Source: Bacillota bacterium (lineage in GTDB: Bacteria; Bacillota; Clostridia; Tissierellales; Sedimentibacteraceae). Taken from it: a DNA stretch of 8,716 bases. The notes beneath the pieces were generated by a model, which was not told the origin of the DNA, searched no databases, and was given only the letters and a program-made list of their open reading frames with translations. Positions 1 through 8,100 of the stretch are shown one piece after another. The position numbers were made by a program, and so were the translations under genes. Each line of letters opens with the position of its first letter. Positions within the stretch are counted from its first letter, which is position 1. The stretch covers positions 1-8,716 of the forward strand of contig JARBUP010000159.1 of the NCBI GenBank assembly GCA_029239575.1, given 5' to 3'.

Positions 1-370
1 TAGAGAATTGTTTGAAAAAGCAACAACAGTTCAAGATATGATCACTATAGAAAATGAACTTAGACGAATTAGAACTGAAATTGATTCTTTAAATATGAGC
101 TTAAAAGACATAGATGATAGAGCTTCCTTATCAACAATATCTTTAGAAGTACAAGAAGTATTACCTGCTAATTTTAATATTACAGGTAGGGATAGCGTGT
201 GGGACAGAGCAAAAGAAGGTTTCATAAATACTGTTAATGGAATAGTTGATCTTGTAGAAAATATATTAATTTTAATAATTTCACTTTCACCAATATTAGT
301 TCCATTTGCAATAATTTTAATAATAGTTTTTATTAAAATTAGAAAAAACCAGAAAAATAAACTTAAATAA
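1..370 (+). CDS. DUF4349-type membrane-anchored protein, C-terminal part (5' truncated)
   Basis: The reading frame is open from the left edge (first full codon at base 2) to TAA at 368-370, giving 122 visible residues; the true start lies outside the window. Visible residues about 5-45 (LFEKATTVQDMITIENEL, then RRIRTEIDSL and DRASLSTISLEV) follow the pattern of DUF4349 proteins: a charged amphipathic, probably coiled-coil stretch, then a beta-rich segment that would pack under the membrane. Residues about 88-112 are a strongly hydrophobic transmembrane helix (ILILIISLSPILVPFAIILI), ending in a basic tail (KIRKNQKNKLK) that by the positive-inside rule should be cytoplasmic. Family members usually carry an N-terminal signal or lipoprotein segment and an extracytoplasmic domain; neither can be seen here. 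The molecular function of the family is not established. It is insulated from the genes downstream by a terminator. The family call rests on remembered pattern, not on a search. Confidence 0.75.
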   Translation, partial: RELFEKATTVQDMITIENELRRIRTEIDSLNMSLKDIDDRASLSTISLEVQEVLPANFNITGRDSVWDRAKEGFINTVNGIVDLVENILILIISLSPILVPFAIILIIVFIKIRKNQKNKLK

Positions 371-378
371 CATTATGG

Positions 379-406
379 GACAGTCAAAAAATTGACTGTC
401 TTTTTT
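379..406 (+). terminator. Intrinsic terminator of the DUF4349-type gene
   Basis: A perfect 9-bp stem, GACAGTCAA (379-387) with TTGACTGTC (392-400), closes an AAAA loop and is followed at once by six T (401-406). It starts 8 bases after the stop codon at 368-370. The T tract lies only on the + strand side, so it ends rightward transcription and separates this gene from yhaM. Confidence 0.93.
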
Positions 407-455
407 GTATTTATAACGAACTAATCAAAACCTAATATATGCGAAGCTGTTTGAG

Positions 456-530
456 ATTAAATTATAATATTTTTCACTGACGTTAGCGGATTCAAAATTT
501 TAGCAGGAAGGAAAAATATTATAATTTGAT
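456..530. repeat. Long imperfect palindrome, possible small interspersed element
   Basis: Arms 459-475 (AAATTATAATATTTTTC) and 511-527 (GAAAAATATTATAATTT) are perfect 17-base reverse complements. Allowing one G-U pair (458/528), the stem extends to 456-475 with 511-530, i.e. 20 pairs. The 35-base centre (476-510) holds a near-palindrome CTGACGTTAG (477-486) and AAAATTTT (494-501). No T tract follows either arm, a dedicated terminator already lies upstream at 379-406, and there is no open frame, so neither terminator nor gene explains it. Its compact palindromic form resembles the small repeats scattered between genes in many clostridial genomes. Copy number cannot be judged from one window and no target-site duplication is evident. 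Confidence 0.6.
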
Positions 531-580
531 AACAATAATCGATGGAAATTATTATAAACTAATTTTTCTATAGTTTCTAT

Positions 581-608
581 TTGTACTTTTTCTTTATTAT
601 GTTATAAT
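581..608 (+). promoter_or_regulatory. Predicted extended -10 promoter for yhaM
   Basis: A perfect -10 hexamer TATAAT at 603-608 is preceded by TG one base upstream (600-601), forming an extended -10 (TGTTATAAT). A weak -35, TTGTAC (581-586), sits 16 bases upstream. Transcription would begin near 614-616, leaving an untranslated leader of under 30 bases before the ATG at 643. It is the best sigma-A-type promoter in the 407-642 gap and is placed to drive yhaM and possibly addBA. Confidence 0.72.
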
Positions 609-642
609 TATGGTATTGAATATATAATAAGAGAGGTTACAT

Positions 643-1662
643 ATGGGACAGGCAAGCATAGCTGATTTGCTGAATGATAAAAATAAAGAACAAATGAAAA
701 AATTAGCTGGTCCGCAAAAAACTATAGCGGAATTTAAAGCAGGCGAAAAAGCTGAGGGCTATTTTTTAATAAAAAGTTTTGATTTGAAAAAAACTGCTGC
801 TGGAAAGCAATATATAGATTTAAATGTCGTTGACAAAACTGGAGAAATAAACGCAAAAATTTGGGACTATTCTAAAGAAACAGAAACAGTTGTGTTGGAA
901 AATAGTATAGTTAAAATTAGAGGCGAAATATTAGAATGGTCAGGTTCTAAGCAATTAAAAATAAATAAAATAAGAGGAAAACTTCCTCAGGAAGTCATAG
1001 AAATTTCTGAGTTAATACCATCTGCTCCTATTGAAACATCTGAAATGATGAATACAGTTAGAGAATATGCAAAAAAAATTAATGATATTCAAATAAAATT
1101 ATTAGTAGAAAATATATTGGACAAATATAACAATAAATTAATTTATTATCCTGCTGCTAAAAAAAATCATCATTCTTATTTAGGTGGACTATTGTATCAT
1201 ACAATGAGAATGCTTCAATCTGGCGATAAATTAGGTCAAGTTTATACTATTTTAAATATGGATTATGTTTATGCAGGAGTAATACTTCACGATATATGTA
1301 AAATTCTTGAAATGGATTCTGATAAATACGGTGTTGTTTCGGATTACACAATGGAAGGTAAATTATTAGGCCATATAATTCAAGGGATAAAAGAAATAGA
1401 ATTAGAAGGTGAAAAAATAGGGCTTGAAAGAGAAAAAAGTGTTGTGTTGCAGCATATGGTTTTATCACATCACTATGAACCTGAATTTGGAAGTCCTAAA
1501 AAGCCAATGACTGCAGAAGCTGAGCTATTACATTTCTTAGATATTATAGATGCACGTATGTTTGATTTTGAACACGCTTTAGAAGGAACAGAGCCAGGTG
1601 GGTTTACTGATAAAATATGGCTTTTAGACAATAGAAATTTATATAAAATGACTGAAAAATAA
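643..1662 (+). CDS. yhaM: YhaM-family 3'-5' exoribonuclease (OB fold + HD domain)
   Basis: This 339-residue cytoplasmic protein has an N-terminal OB-fold nucleic-acid binding region (about 30-115: YFLIKSFDLKKTAAGKQYIDL, then INAKIW and VKIRGEI) and a C-terminal HD-type metal-dependent domain (about 135-310). Candidate HD-domain residues are H176/H177 and H186 in HHSYLGGLLYHT, the H216-D217 doublet (VILHDICK), H244 (LLGHI), H276/H277 (LSHHYEP) and D300/D303. This OB-then-HD order is that of Bacillus YhaM and staphylococcal Cbf1, which shorten RNA, and in vitro DNA, from the 3' end. ATG at 643 is preceded by GAGAGG (631-636) with 6 bases of spacing and a good promoter. The protein is longer than B. 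subtilis YhaM (314 aa) chiefly through about 25 extra charged residues at the N terminus. It lies 64 bases upstream of addB with an intervening hairpin, so co-transcription is plausible. Family assignment is firm; the exact substrate in this organism is not. Confidence 0.9.
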   Translation: MGQASIADLLNDKNKEQMKKLAGPQKTIAEFKAGEKAEGYFLIKSFDLKKTAAGKQYIDLNVVDKTGEINAKIWDYSKETETVVLENSIVKIRGEILEWSGSKQLKINKIRGKLPQEVIEISELIPSAPIETSEMMNTVREYAKKINDIQIKLLVENILDKYNNKLIYYPAAKKNHHSYLGGLLYHTMRMLQSGDKLGQVYTILNMDYVYAGVILHDICKILEMDSDKYGVVSDYTMEGKLLGHIIQGIKEIELEGEKIGLEREKSVVLQHMVLSHHYEPEFGSPKKPMTAEAELLHFLDIIDARMFDFEHALEGTEPGGFTDKIWLLDNRNLYKMTEK

Positions 1663-1663
1663 T

Positions 1664-1710
1664 ATATAATATATGGAGCAATAAAGTAATTTATTTGCTC
1701 CATATTATAT
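1664..1710 (+). terminator. yhaM-addB intergenic hairpin, weak terminator or attenuator
   Basis: Bases 1673-1681 (ATGGAGCAA) pair with 1695-1703 (TTGCTCCAT). Above this, TAAA (1682-1685) pairs with TTTA (1690-1693), with T1694 bulged, around a GTAA (GNRA-type) tetraloop. Below it, ATATAAT (1664-1670) pairs with ATTATAT (1704-1710), with AT (1671-1672) bulged. The structure starts one base after the yhaM stop codon and ends 7 bases before the addB ribosome site. It lacks a proper T run (only TTT at 1710-1712, then C), so complete termination is unlikely. Partial termination or an RNA-stabilising/processing role fits better. The structure is seen directly; its function is inferred. Confidence 0.65.
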
Positions 1711-1726
1711 TTCAAACGGAGGGCGT

Positions 1727-4700
1727 ATGGGTTTAAATATAGTTGCTGGTAAAGCTAAAACAGGTAAATCATCATATATATATGATGATATAAAACGCAA
1801 TTTAAATGATAATAAAAATGAAAACTTAATACTCATAGTTCCTGAACAAATGACTTATCAAGCTGAATATGAACTAATAGAACATCTTAAAGACTTTGGA
1901 ATACTGGGTGTGGAAGTATTAAGCTTTAAAAGGCTTGCATATAAGGTTTTTGAAGAAGTTGGCGGTCTTAAAATTCAAGAAATAAATAATTATGGAAAAA
2001 TAATGCTTTTGAAAAAAATATTTGAAGAAGCAATTCCTGAACTTCAAGTGTTTAAAAAAGCTTCAAAACAAGAAGGCTTTTTAAGAGAATTTGAAGGTCT
2101 TATTAAAGAGTTAAAACAAAATTCTGTATCAGTAGAATTTATTGAAAATGTAAATAAATATAAAATAAATAATGAGCTTTTAAAAAGAAAGCTTTCAGAT
2201 ATAATAAAAATTTATAAATTTTACGATGAAGAAGATAAAATAGATTTGTTTATTTCTTCAATTGAGCATTCTAATTTTATTAAAAATTCAAAAATATATA
2301 TTGATGGATTTGATTCGTTTAATGGACAAAGATATAAATTAATAGAAAAACTTATAACTTATTCAAAGGAAGTTTCATTGTCCTTAAATATGGATAAAGA
2401 AAATTTATATGATTTAACAAAAACAGATGATTGGGAAGCATTTAAAATAATACATGATACTTATTTAAATATAAAAGATATATTAAATGAAAGCGGTAAC
2501 GAATTACAAATTGTTTCAGTAAATAACAACTGCTTAAATGATGAAATAAAAGCATTGGAAAAAAATATATTAGCTGTAAATGTTGATTCATACAAAGAAA
2601 AATCAGAAAATATAACTATTTATTCTTCCATGAACCCTTACACTGAAACTGAAAAAGTAGCTGCTAAAATTATTTCCTTAATAAGGGATAAAGGATATAG
2701 ATGGAAGGATATAGCTATTGCAGTTTCTGATATGGACAACTATTCTATAAACATCAAAAAAATATTTACACAATATGAAATACCATATTTCTTAGATATA
2801 AAAAGAGACATTATGGACAACCCTTTTACAAAATATATTTTATCCATTTTGGATATGTTCATATGGAATTTTAAACATAACTCTGTATTTGAATATTTAA
2901 AATCAGGTTTTTCACCACTTGATTATAACGAAGTTATGAAACTTGAAAACTTTGCACTTCAATATGGTATTGAAGGTTATAAATGGTTTAAAGAATTTAA
3001 ATTTAAAGCAAATGATATAGAATATTACAATGATTTAAGAGTAAAATTTGTTAATGATTTTGATAAAAAAAGAAAAGATTTTAAAAAATTAAAAAATGCA
3101 CAGGACATAACATTATTTATATTTGATTTTATAGAAAAACATAAAACGCAAGATAAAATAGGGAAGCAAGTTGAAGTGTTTAAGCAAAATAGATTGTATG
3201 AAAAATCAACTGAAAATGCTCAGGTTTGGAATTATGTAATAGATATTTTTGACCAAATAATATTAGCAGGTTCTGATGTTGCTTTATCTCCTCTTGAATA
3301 CAGAAAAATGATTGAAGCAGGTTTTAGGGAAGTGTTAATAGGAATTATTCCTCCAACAATAGATAAAGTTCAAATAGGAAGTGTTGAAAGAATTGCGTTA
3401 TCTAATCATAAAACTCTATTTATATTAGGTGCTAATGAAGGAAAATTAGGAAGTAATTCTAGTGAAAAAGGTCTTTTGCTTGATGATGAAAGAGATGTTT
3501 TACTTGAAAATGGAATGAAACTTTCAAACTCATCTAATAAAACAACTTATAAAGAAAAGCATATGATTTATAAATTATTTTCAAGTCCTTCTGAAAAATT
3601 ATATGTAAGTTACGCCCTTGGAACAGTGGAAGGAAGAACTCTGCAGCCATCTTTATATGTAGACAGAGTAAAAGAAATTTTCTCGACATTAATAGAAGAA
3701 TCAGATTTAAGTGATATCGATGAAATAGATAAAGTTTCTTGTAAAAAAGGTACTGTTTCTCAAGTTGTTAGCAGCATAAGAGATTTTACAGAAGGCAAAA
3801 ATATAAATCCAATATGGAAAGATGTTTATTCTTGGTATGAAAAAAATGATGAACAAACATGTTATTTAATAGAAAAAGGTTTAAACTTTAGCAATAAAGC
3901 TGAAAAAATAAATACTGAAATGATAGATAAAATTTATCAAATGCCCATGAATATGACAGTGTCTAAATTGGAAAATTTCGCACAATGTCCTTTTAAATTT
4001 TTCATGGAAAATGTATTAAAGCCTCAACCAAGAATAGTTCAAAAAATAGAATTTTATGACCTGGGAAATATTTATCACGCTGCAGTTGAAAAATTTACAA
4101 ATGAAATATCTTTAAACAAATTCGATATAAACAATTTAAATAAAGATGATGTATATAAATTAGCAGAAAATTGTACTGATAAAGTGCTTCAAGAAAAAGA
4201 ACAAGAAATAACTGCTCTTGATGCAAATGAACGAAACAAATATATGAAAAATAAAATAAGAAGGTTAGTTAATAGAGCAGCTTATACAATTATAGAGCAG
4301 CTTAAGAGAGGTAGTTTTAGGCCTAAATTTACTGAGTTAAAAATAGGCGGAACAAATGAAGAAATCACAAACGCAATAGAACCTATTGAATTAAAATTGT
4401 CAGATGACACAAGCATTTATTTACAGGGAAGAATAGACCGAGTTGATTTATATAAAAAAGATGATAAAGCATATGTAAATATTATAGATTATAAATCATC
4501 AAACAAGGACGTGGATTTGTCCGATGCAGTGGAAGGTCTACAGCTTCAGCTATTAGTTTATTTATCTTCTGTTATAAAAAGTGGAGAAAAATTAATTAAT
4601 TCTACTCCTGAAATAGGAGGGGCGTATTACTTTTTAATAGATGATCCTCTAATAGACGGAGATAATTTGTCAGGCGATGTAGAAGATGAAATATTTAGCA

Positions 4701-5131
4701 AAATGTCTTTAAAGGGATATGTAGCAGAGGATATTGAAGTTATTTCAAATATGGACAATAAATTAGAAGAAACAAAATCATCGGATATTATTTCAGTAGG
4801 ATTTAATAAGGACGGTAGTATAAAAAAAACATCGAAAACTTTAATGAATGATGAGTATAAAGCAGTGTTAAATAAAACTGATGAGGTTACTAAAAAAATT
4901 GCCGAGGAAATAATTTCAGGCAAAATTGAAATAATGCCTTACAAAAAAGAAACAGGACAAACTCCATGTGTTTACTGTGATTACAATGCAGTATGCCAGT
5001 TTGATTCTGCTATAGAAGGAAATAAATATAGGAAAATTAAAAAAATGTCAAAGGATGATATTTTATTTTCTATAAAAAAAGAATCGGAAGATGAAAATGA
5101 AAGTGATATTGAAAATGAGGAGGTGAAATAA
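1727..5131 (+). CDS. addB: AddAB helicase-nuclease, subunit AddB
   Basis: AddB is the second nuclease subunit of AddAB, which processes double-strand breaks. In characterised Bacillus AddAB this subunit cuts the 5'-ended strand and contains the Chi-recognition site. The protein is complete at 1134 residues (B. subtilis AddB is about 1166). Near the N terminus GKAKTGKS (8-15) is a Walker A motif. Residues about 30-740 form the helicase-like body, which lacks a full helicase motif set, as usual for AddB. The C-terminal RecB-type nuclease shows H784 (DLGNIYH), D904 (GRIDRVD), D921/K923 (IIDYKSS) and Q939/Q941 with Y945 (LQLQLLVY). Four cysteines, C754 (FAQCPFKFF) plus C1081, C1084 and C1090 (CVYCDYNAVC), match the family's 4Fe-4S staple. 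The ATG follows GGAGGG (1718-1723) by only three bases, tight but strong. The acidic tail (about 1119-1133) is encoded over the addA ribosome site. Its TAA shares one base with the addA ATG. Confidence 0.97.
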   Translation: MGLNIVAGKAKTGKSSYIYDDIKRNLNDNKNENLILIVPEQMTYQAEYELIEHLKDFGILGVEVLSFKRLAYKVFEEVGGLKIQEINNYGKIMLLKKIFEEAIPELQVFKKASKQEGFLREFEGLIKELKQNSVSVEFIENVNKYKINNELLKRKLSDIIKIYKFYDEEDKIDLFISSIEHSNFIKNSKIYIDGFDSFNGQRYKLIEKLITYSKEVSLSLNMDKENLYDLTKTDDWEAFKIIHDTYLNIKDILNESGNELQIVSVNNNCLNDEIKALEKNILAVNVDSYKEKSENITIYSSMNPYTETEKVAAKIISLIRDKGYRWKDIAIAVSDMDNYSINIKKIFTQYEIPYFLDIKRDIMDNPFTKYILSILDMFIWNFKHNSVFEYLKSGFSPLDYNEVMKLENFALQYGIEGYKWFKEFKFKANDIEYYNDLRVKFVNDFDKKRKDFKKLKNAQDITLFIFDFIEKHKTQDKIGKQVEVFKQNRLYEKSTENAQVWNYVIDIFDQIILAGSDVALSPLEYRKMIEAGFREVLIGIIPPTIDKVQIGSVERIALSNHKTLFILGANEGKLGSNSSEKGLLLDDERDVLLENGMKLSNSSNKTTYKEKHMIYKLFSSPSEKLYVSYALGTVEGRTLQPSLYVDRVKEIFSTLIEESDLSDIDEIDKVSCKKGTVSQVVSSIRDFTEGKNINPIWKDVYSWYEKNDEQTCYLIEKGLNFSNKAEKINTEMIDKIYQMPMNMTVSKLENFAQCPFKFFMENVLKPQPRIVQKIEFYDLGNIYHAAVEKFTNEISLNKFDINNLNKDDVYKLAENCTDKVLQEKEQEITALDANERNKYMKNKIRRLVNRAAYTIIEQLKRGSFRPKFTELKIGGTNEEITNAIEPIELKLSDDTSIYLQGRIDRVDLYKKDDKAYVNIIDYKSSNKDVDLSDAVEGLQLQLLVYLSSVIKSGEKLINSTPEIGGAYYFLIDDPLIDGDNLSGDVEDEIFSKMSLKGYVAEDIEVISNMDNKLEETKSSDIISVGFNKDGSIKKTSKTLMNDEYKAVLNKTDEVTKKIAEEIISGKIEIMPYKKETGQTPCVYCDYNAVCQFDSAIEGNKYRKIKKMSKDDILFSIKKESEDENESDIENEEVK

Positions 5132-5133
5132 TG
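5119..5133 (+). promoter_or_regulatory. addA ribosome site inside addB, TAATG coupling junction
   Basis: GGAGGTGA (5119-5126) is a full-strength Shine-Dalgarno sequence lying in the last codons of addB (Glu-Glu-Val-Lys). Seven bases separate GGAGG from the addA ATG at 5131-5133, whose A is the last base of the addB TAA (5129-5131). This favours translational coupling and roughly equal synthesis of the two subunits. It also fixes the addA start. Confidence 0.92.
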
Positions 5134-8100
5134 GAATGGACTAAGGAACAAAAAAGCATAATTGATTTAAGAAACAAAAATATATTAGTATCAGCAGCAG
5201 CAGGAAGCGGAAAAACTGCAGTATTAGTAGAACGTATAATAAATTTAATTAAATATGAAAATGAAGATGTAAATAAATTTTTGATTGTTACATTTACAAA
5301 TGCAGCAGCAAGCGGAATGAAACAAAAAATTCAAAAGTCATTAATGAAATCTATTAAAAATAATGATGGAAATAAAGAACATTTAAGACGCCAATTAAAT
5401 TTACTAAATAAATCAAATATTTCAACAATTCATTCATTTTGTATTGATGTAGTGAGAAAAAATTTCCACATCATAGGTATAGATCCTAATTTTAGAGTAG
5501 GAGACCCTAACGAAATAGATATAATGCTTAAAGAATCCATTGATGAGGTATTAGAAGTAGCATATGAGCAAAAGTCAGAAGATTTTATTAATCTTGTAGA
5601 AAGTTTTACAAAAAATAGGGATGACCTACAATTAACTGAAATTATTAAAGATGTTTACCATTTCATATTAAGCTTTCCTGATCCTTTAAATTGGCTTTAT
5701 TCTTCAGTAGAATTGTTATCTTTATCAGATAATGATTTGAAATCATCACCATGGATGGAATCTGTTAAAGAAAATGCACAAATGCTTTTAGATGGTGCTC
5801 AAGAAGCTTTAATGACTGCAAATGAATTATGTAAAGAAGATGATGGCCCTGAGCCTTATTTAGAAGCAATTGCTTTAGATATTTATGATATAAATGAGTT
5901 TAAAACTTTACTTGACTCAGATTTTGAGAAATTTTTAAATAAGATTCATAACATAAAATTTCCTACATTAAAGCAAATAAGGGGAAAAAATAAAGAAGCT
6001 ATATCGGAAGAGAAGCAAAACGAAGTTAAAGGATTAAGAGAAGAATATAAAAAAATAATTGGATCTATAAAAAAACAAATTCCTAACAAAAGTTTAGAAG
6101 ATTTTTCGAAAGATATTAATTATATGCACACTGCTATGAGTGCTTTATATAAATTAATTGATCATTTAATGGTTGTTTTTAAAGCTAAAAAAATAGAAAA
6201 TGCCATAGTTGATTTTAGCGATGTTGAACATTATGCACTTGAAATATTAAGAAACAAAGAAATAGGTGAAACATATAAAAATAAATTTAATTATATTTTC
6301 ATAGATGAATATCAGGATAGCAATAGGTTGCAGGAAACACTCATAGATCAAATAAAAAGAAATAACAATGTATTCATGGTTGGTGATGTAAAACAAAGTA
6401 TTTATAGATTCAGACTTGCAGATCCAGGGATTTTCAATGAAAAAAGCAGTTTATATCCTAACAGTGAAACAGCTGAAGGTTTAGACAGAAAAATAGATTT
6501 AAATAAAAATTTCAGAAGCCGTAAAGAAATATTGGACAGCACCAATTATATTTTCAATAATATTATGTCTGCCAAAATAGGTGAAGTTGATTATACGAAA
6601 GAAGTATTTTTAAACTGCGGTGCAAGTTTTGATGAAAATCGTAAATCTGTTGAATTAAATATTATAGATAAAAATTCTGACGAAGATGACGATTTAGATG
6701 ATGAAATAAAAAATATGAAAACCGCAGAGTTAGAAGCGCTGTATGCAGTGCAGAAAATTAGAGAATTAATAAAAGATAAAACATATGTGCAGGACAAAAG
6801 TGAACTAAGGAATATTGATTATAAAGATATAGTTATTTTAATGCGTTCGGTATCTAATTGGGCGGACATCTTTGAAGAAGTTTTCAATGATGAAGGTATT
6901 CCTTTTTATTTTGATGGTGGAACAGGATATTTTGAAACAATTGAAATTCAAATAATATTAAATTTATTAAAAATAGTAGATAATATAAGACAGGATATCC
7001 CTCTTTTAAGCGTTATGCGTTCTCCTATTGGCAAGTTTACAACGGAGGAATTAATCAAAATAAGAGTAATGAGTCCAAAATTTAATTATATAGATGCTGT
7101 TTATTTTTATAAAAATAATATTCAGGATGAATTGTCGGATAAAATAAACTATTTTATTTTTAAAATAGAAGAGTGGAAAAAGAAAAGCAGGTTCACACAT
7201 TTAAATGACTTTATATGGGAAGTTTTAATGGAAACAGGCTATTATTATTTTGTAGGTGTTTTACCTAAAGGTAATTTAAGACAAGCTAATTTAAGACTTT
7301 TAACTGATAAAGCATTTGAATTTGAAAAAACTTCCATGCGTGGATTATATAATTTTTTAAGATATGTTGAAAAATTAAATGTAACAGCTGGAGATATGGG
7401 CACAGCTAAAACTCTATCAGAAAATGATAATGTTGTAAGGCTCATGACAATTCATAAAAGTAAAGGTTTAGAATTTCCTGTTGTAATAATTTGCGGTAGC
7501 AGTAAAAAGTTTAATAAATCCGATACTACTAAAAATATATTAAAACATAGATTATATGGTATTGCACCAAAATACATCAATGCAGATGAAAGAATTTATA
7601 AAGAAACATTTCCGCGAATAGCAGTAAAGAATGTAATAAAAATTGAAAATTTATCAGAGGAAATGCGAGTATTATATGTTGCAATGACAAGAGCAGTTGA
7701 TAAGCTTATAATAATAGGAACTGTTAGTAATTTGCAATCAAAAGCAAAGAAATGGCAAAAAGGACCTACGCAATACAATATTTATATGTCTGATTCATTT
7801 TTAGATTGGATTTGTATTTCATTATTTAATCATAAAACTTATGATGATATACTTAAAATATTTGAAATGGACGAGTGTATTTGTGCATCTGAAAATTTAT
7901 CGTCTGTATGGAATATAAATAAAATTTCATTAACAGAACTTAGTTTAAAAGAAGAAAAAATAAACGAAGCGAAAAAATATCATGAAGAAATTAAATTATT
8001 TAAAAATAATATTAATTCAGATTATGCTGACGAAATAAATAGAAGATTAAAATTTGAATACTCATATAAAAACTCTGTTGATGTACCAACAAAATTATCA

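Noticed and set aside
8..370. TTG at 8-10 as the true start of a 120-residue protein
   Set aside because: The frame is open back to the left edge, no ribosome site is visible, and the residues match only the C-terminal part of DUF4349-type proteins, so this is a truncated gene.
456..530. Palindrome as a second terminator or a CRISPR repeat
   Set aside because: There is no T tract after either arm, and there is only one unit with no spaced direct repeats.
1642..1670. TATAAT at 1665-1670 as an addB promoter
   Set aside because: No acceptable -35 lies 16-18 bases upstream (TATAAA-like sequence only), there is no extended -10 TG, and the hexamer forms part of the lower hairpin stem.
1247..1715. 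Two antisense open frames (1247-1468 and 1473-1715) opposite yhaM
   Set aside because: They lie opposite a well-supported gene, have no ribosome sites or recognisable domains, and encode hydrophobic or Cys/Ser-rich composition typical of complement frames in AT-rich DNA.
4627..7778. Antisense open frames opposite addB and addA (4627-4923, 6591-6797, 7245-7445, 7596-7778)
   Set aside because: They are short, lack ribosome sites and overlap conserved AddAB motif regions on the coding strand, so they are shadows.
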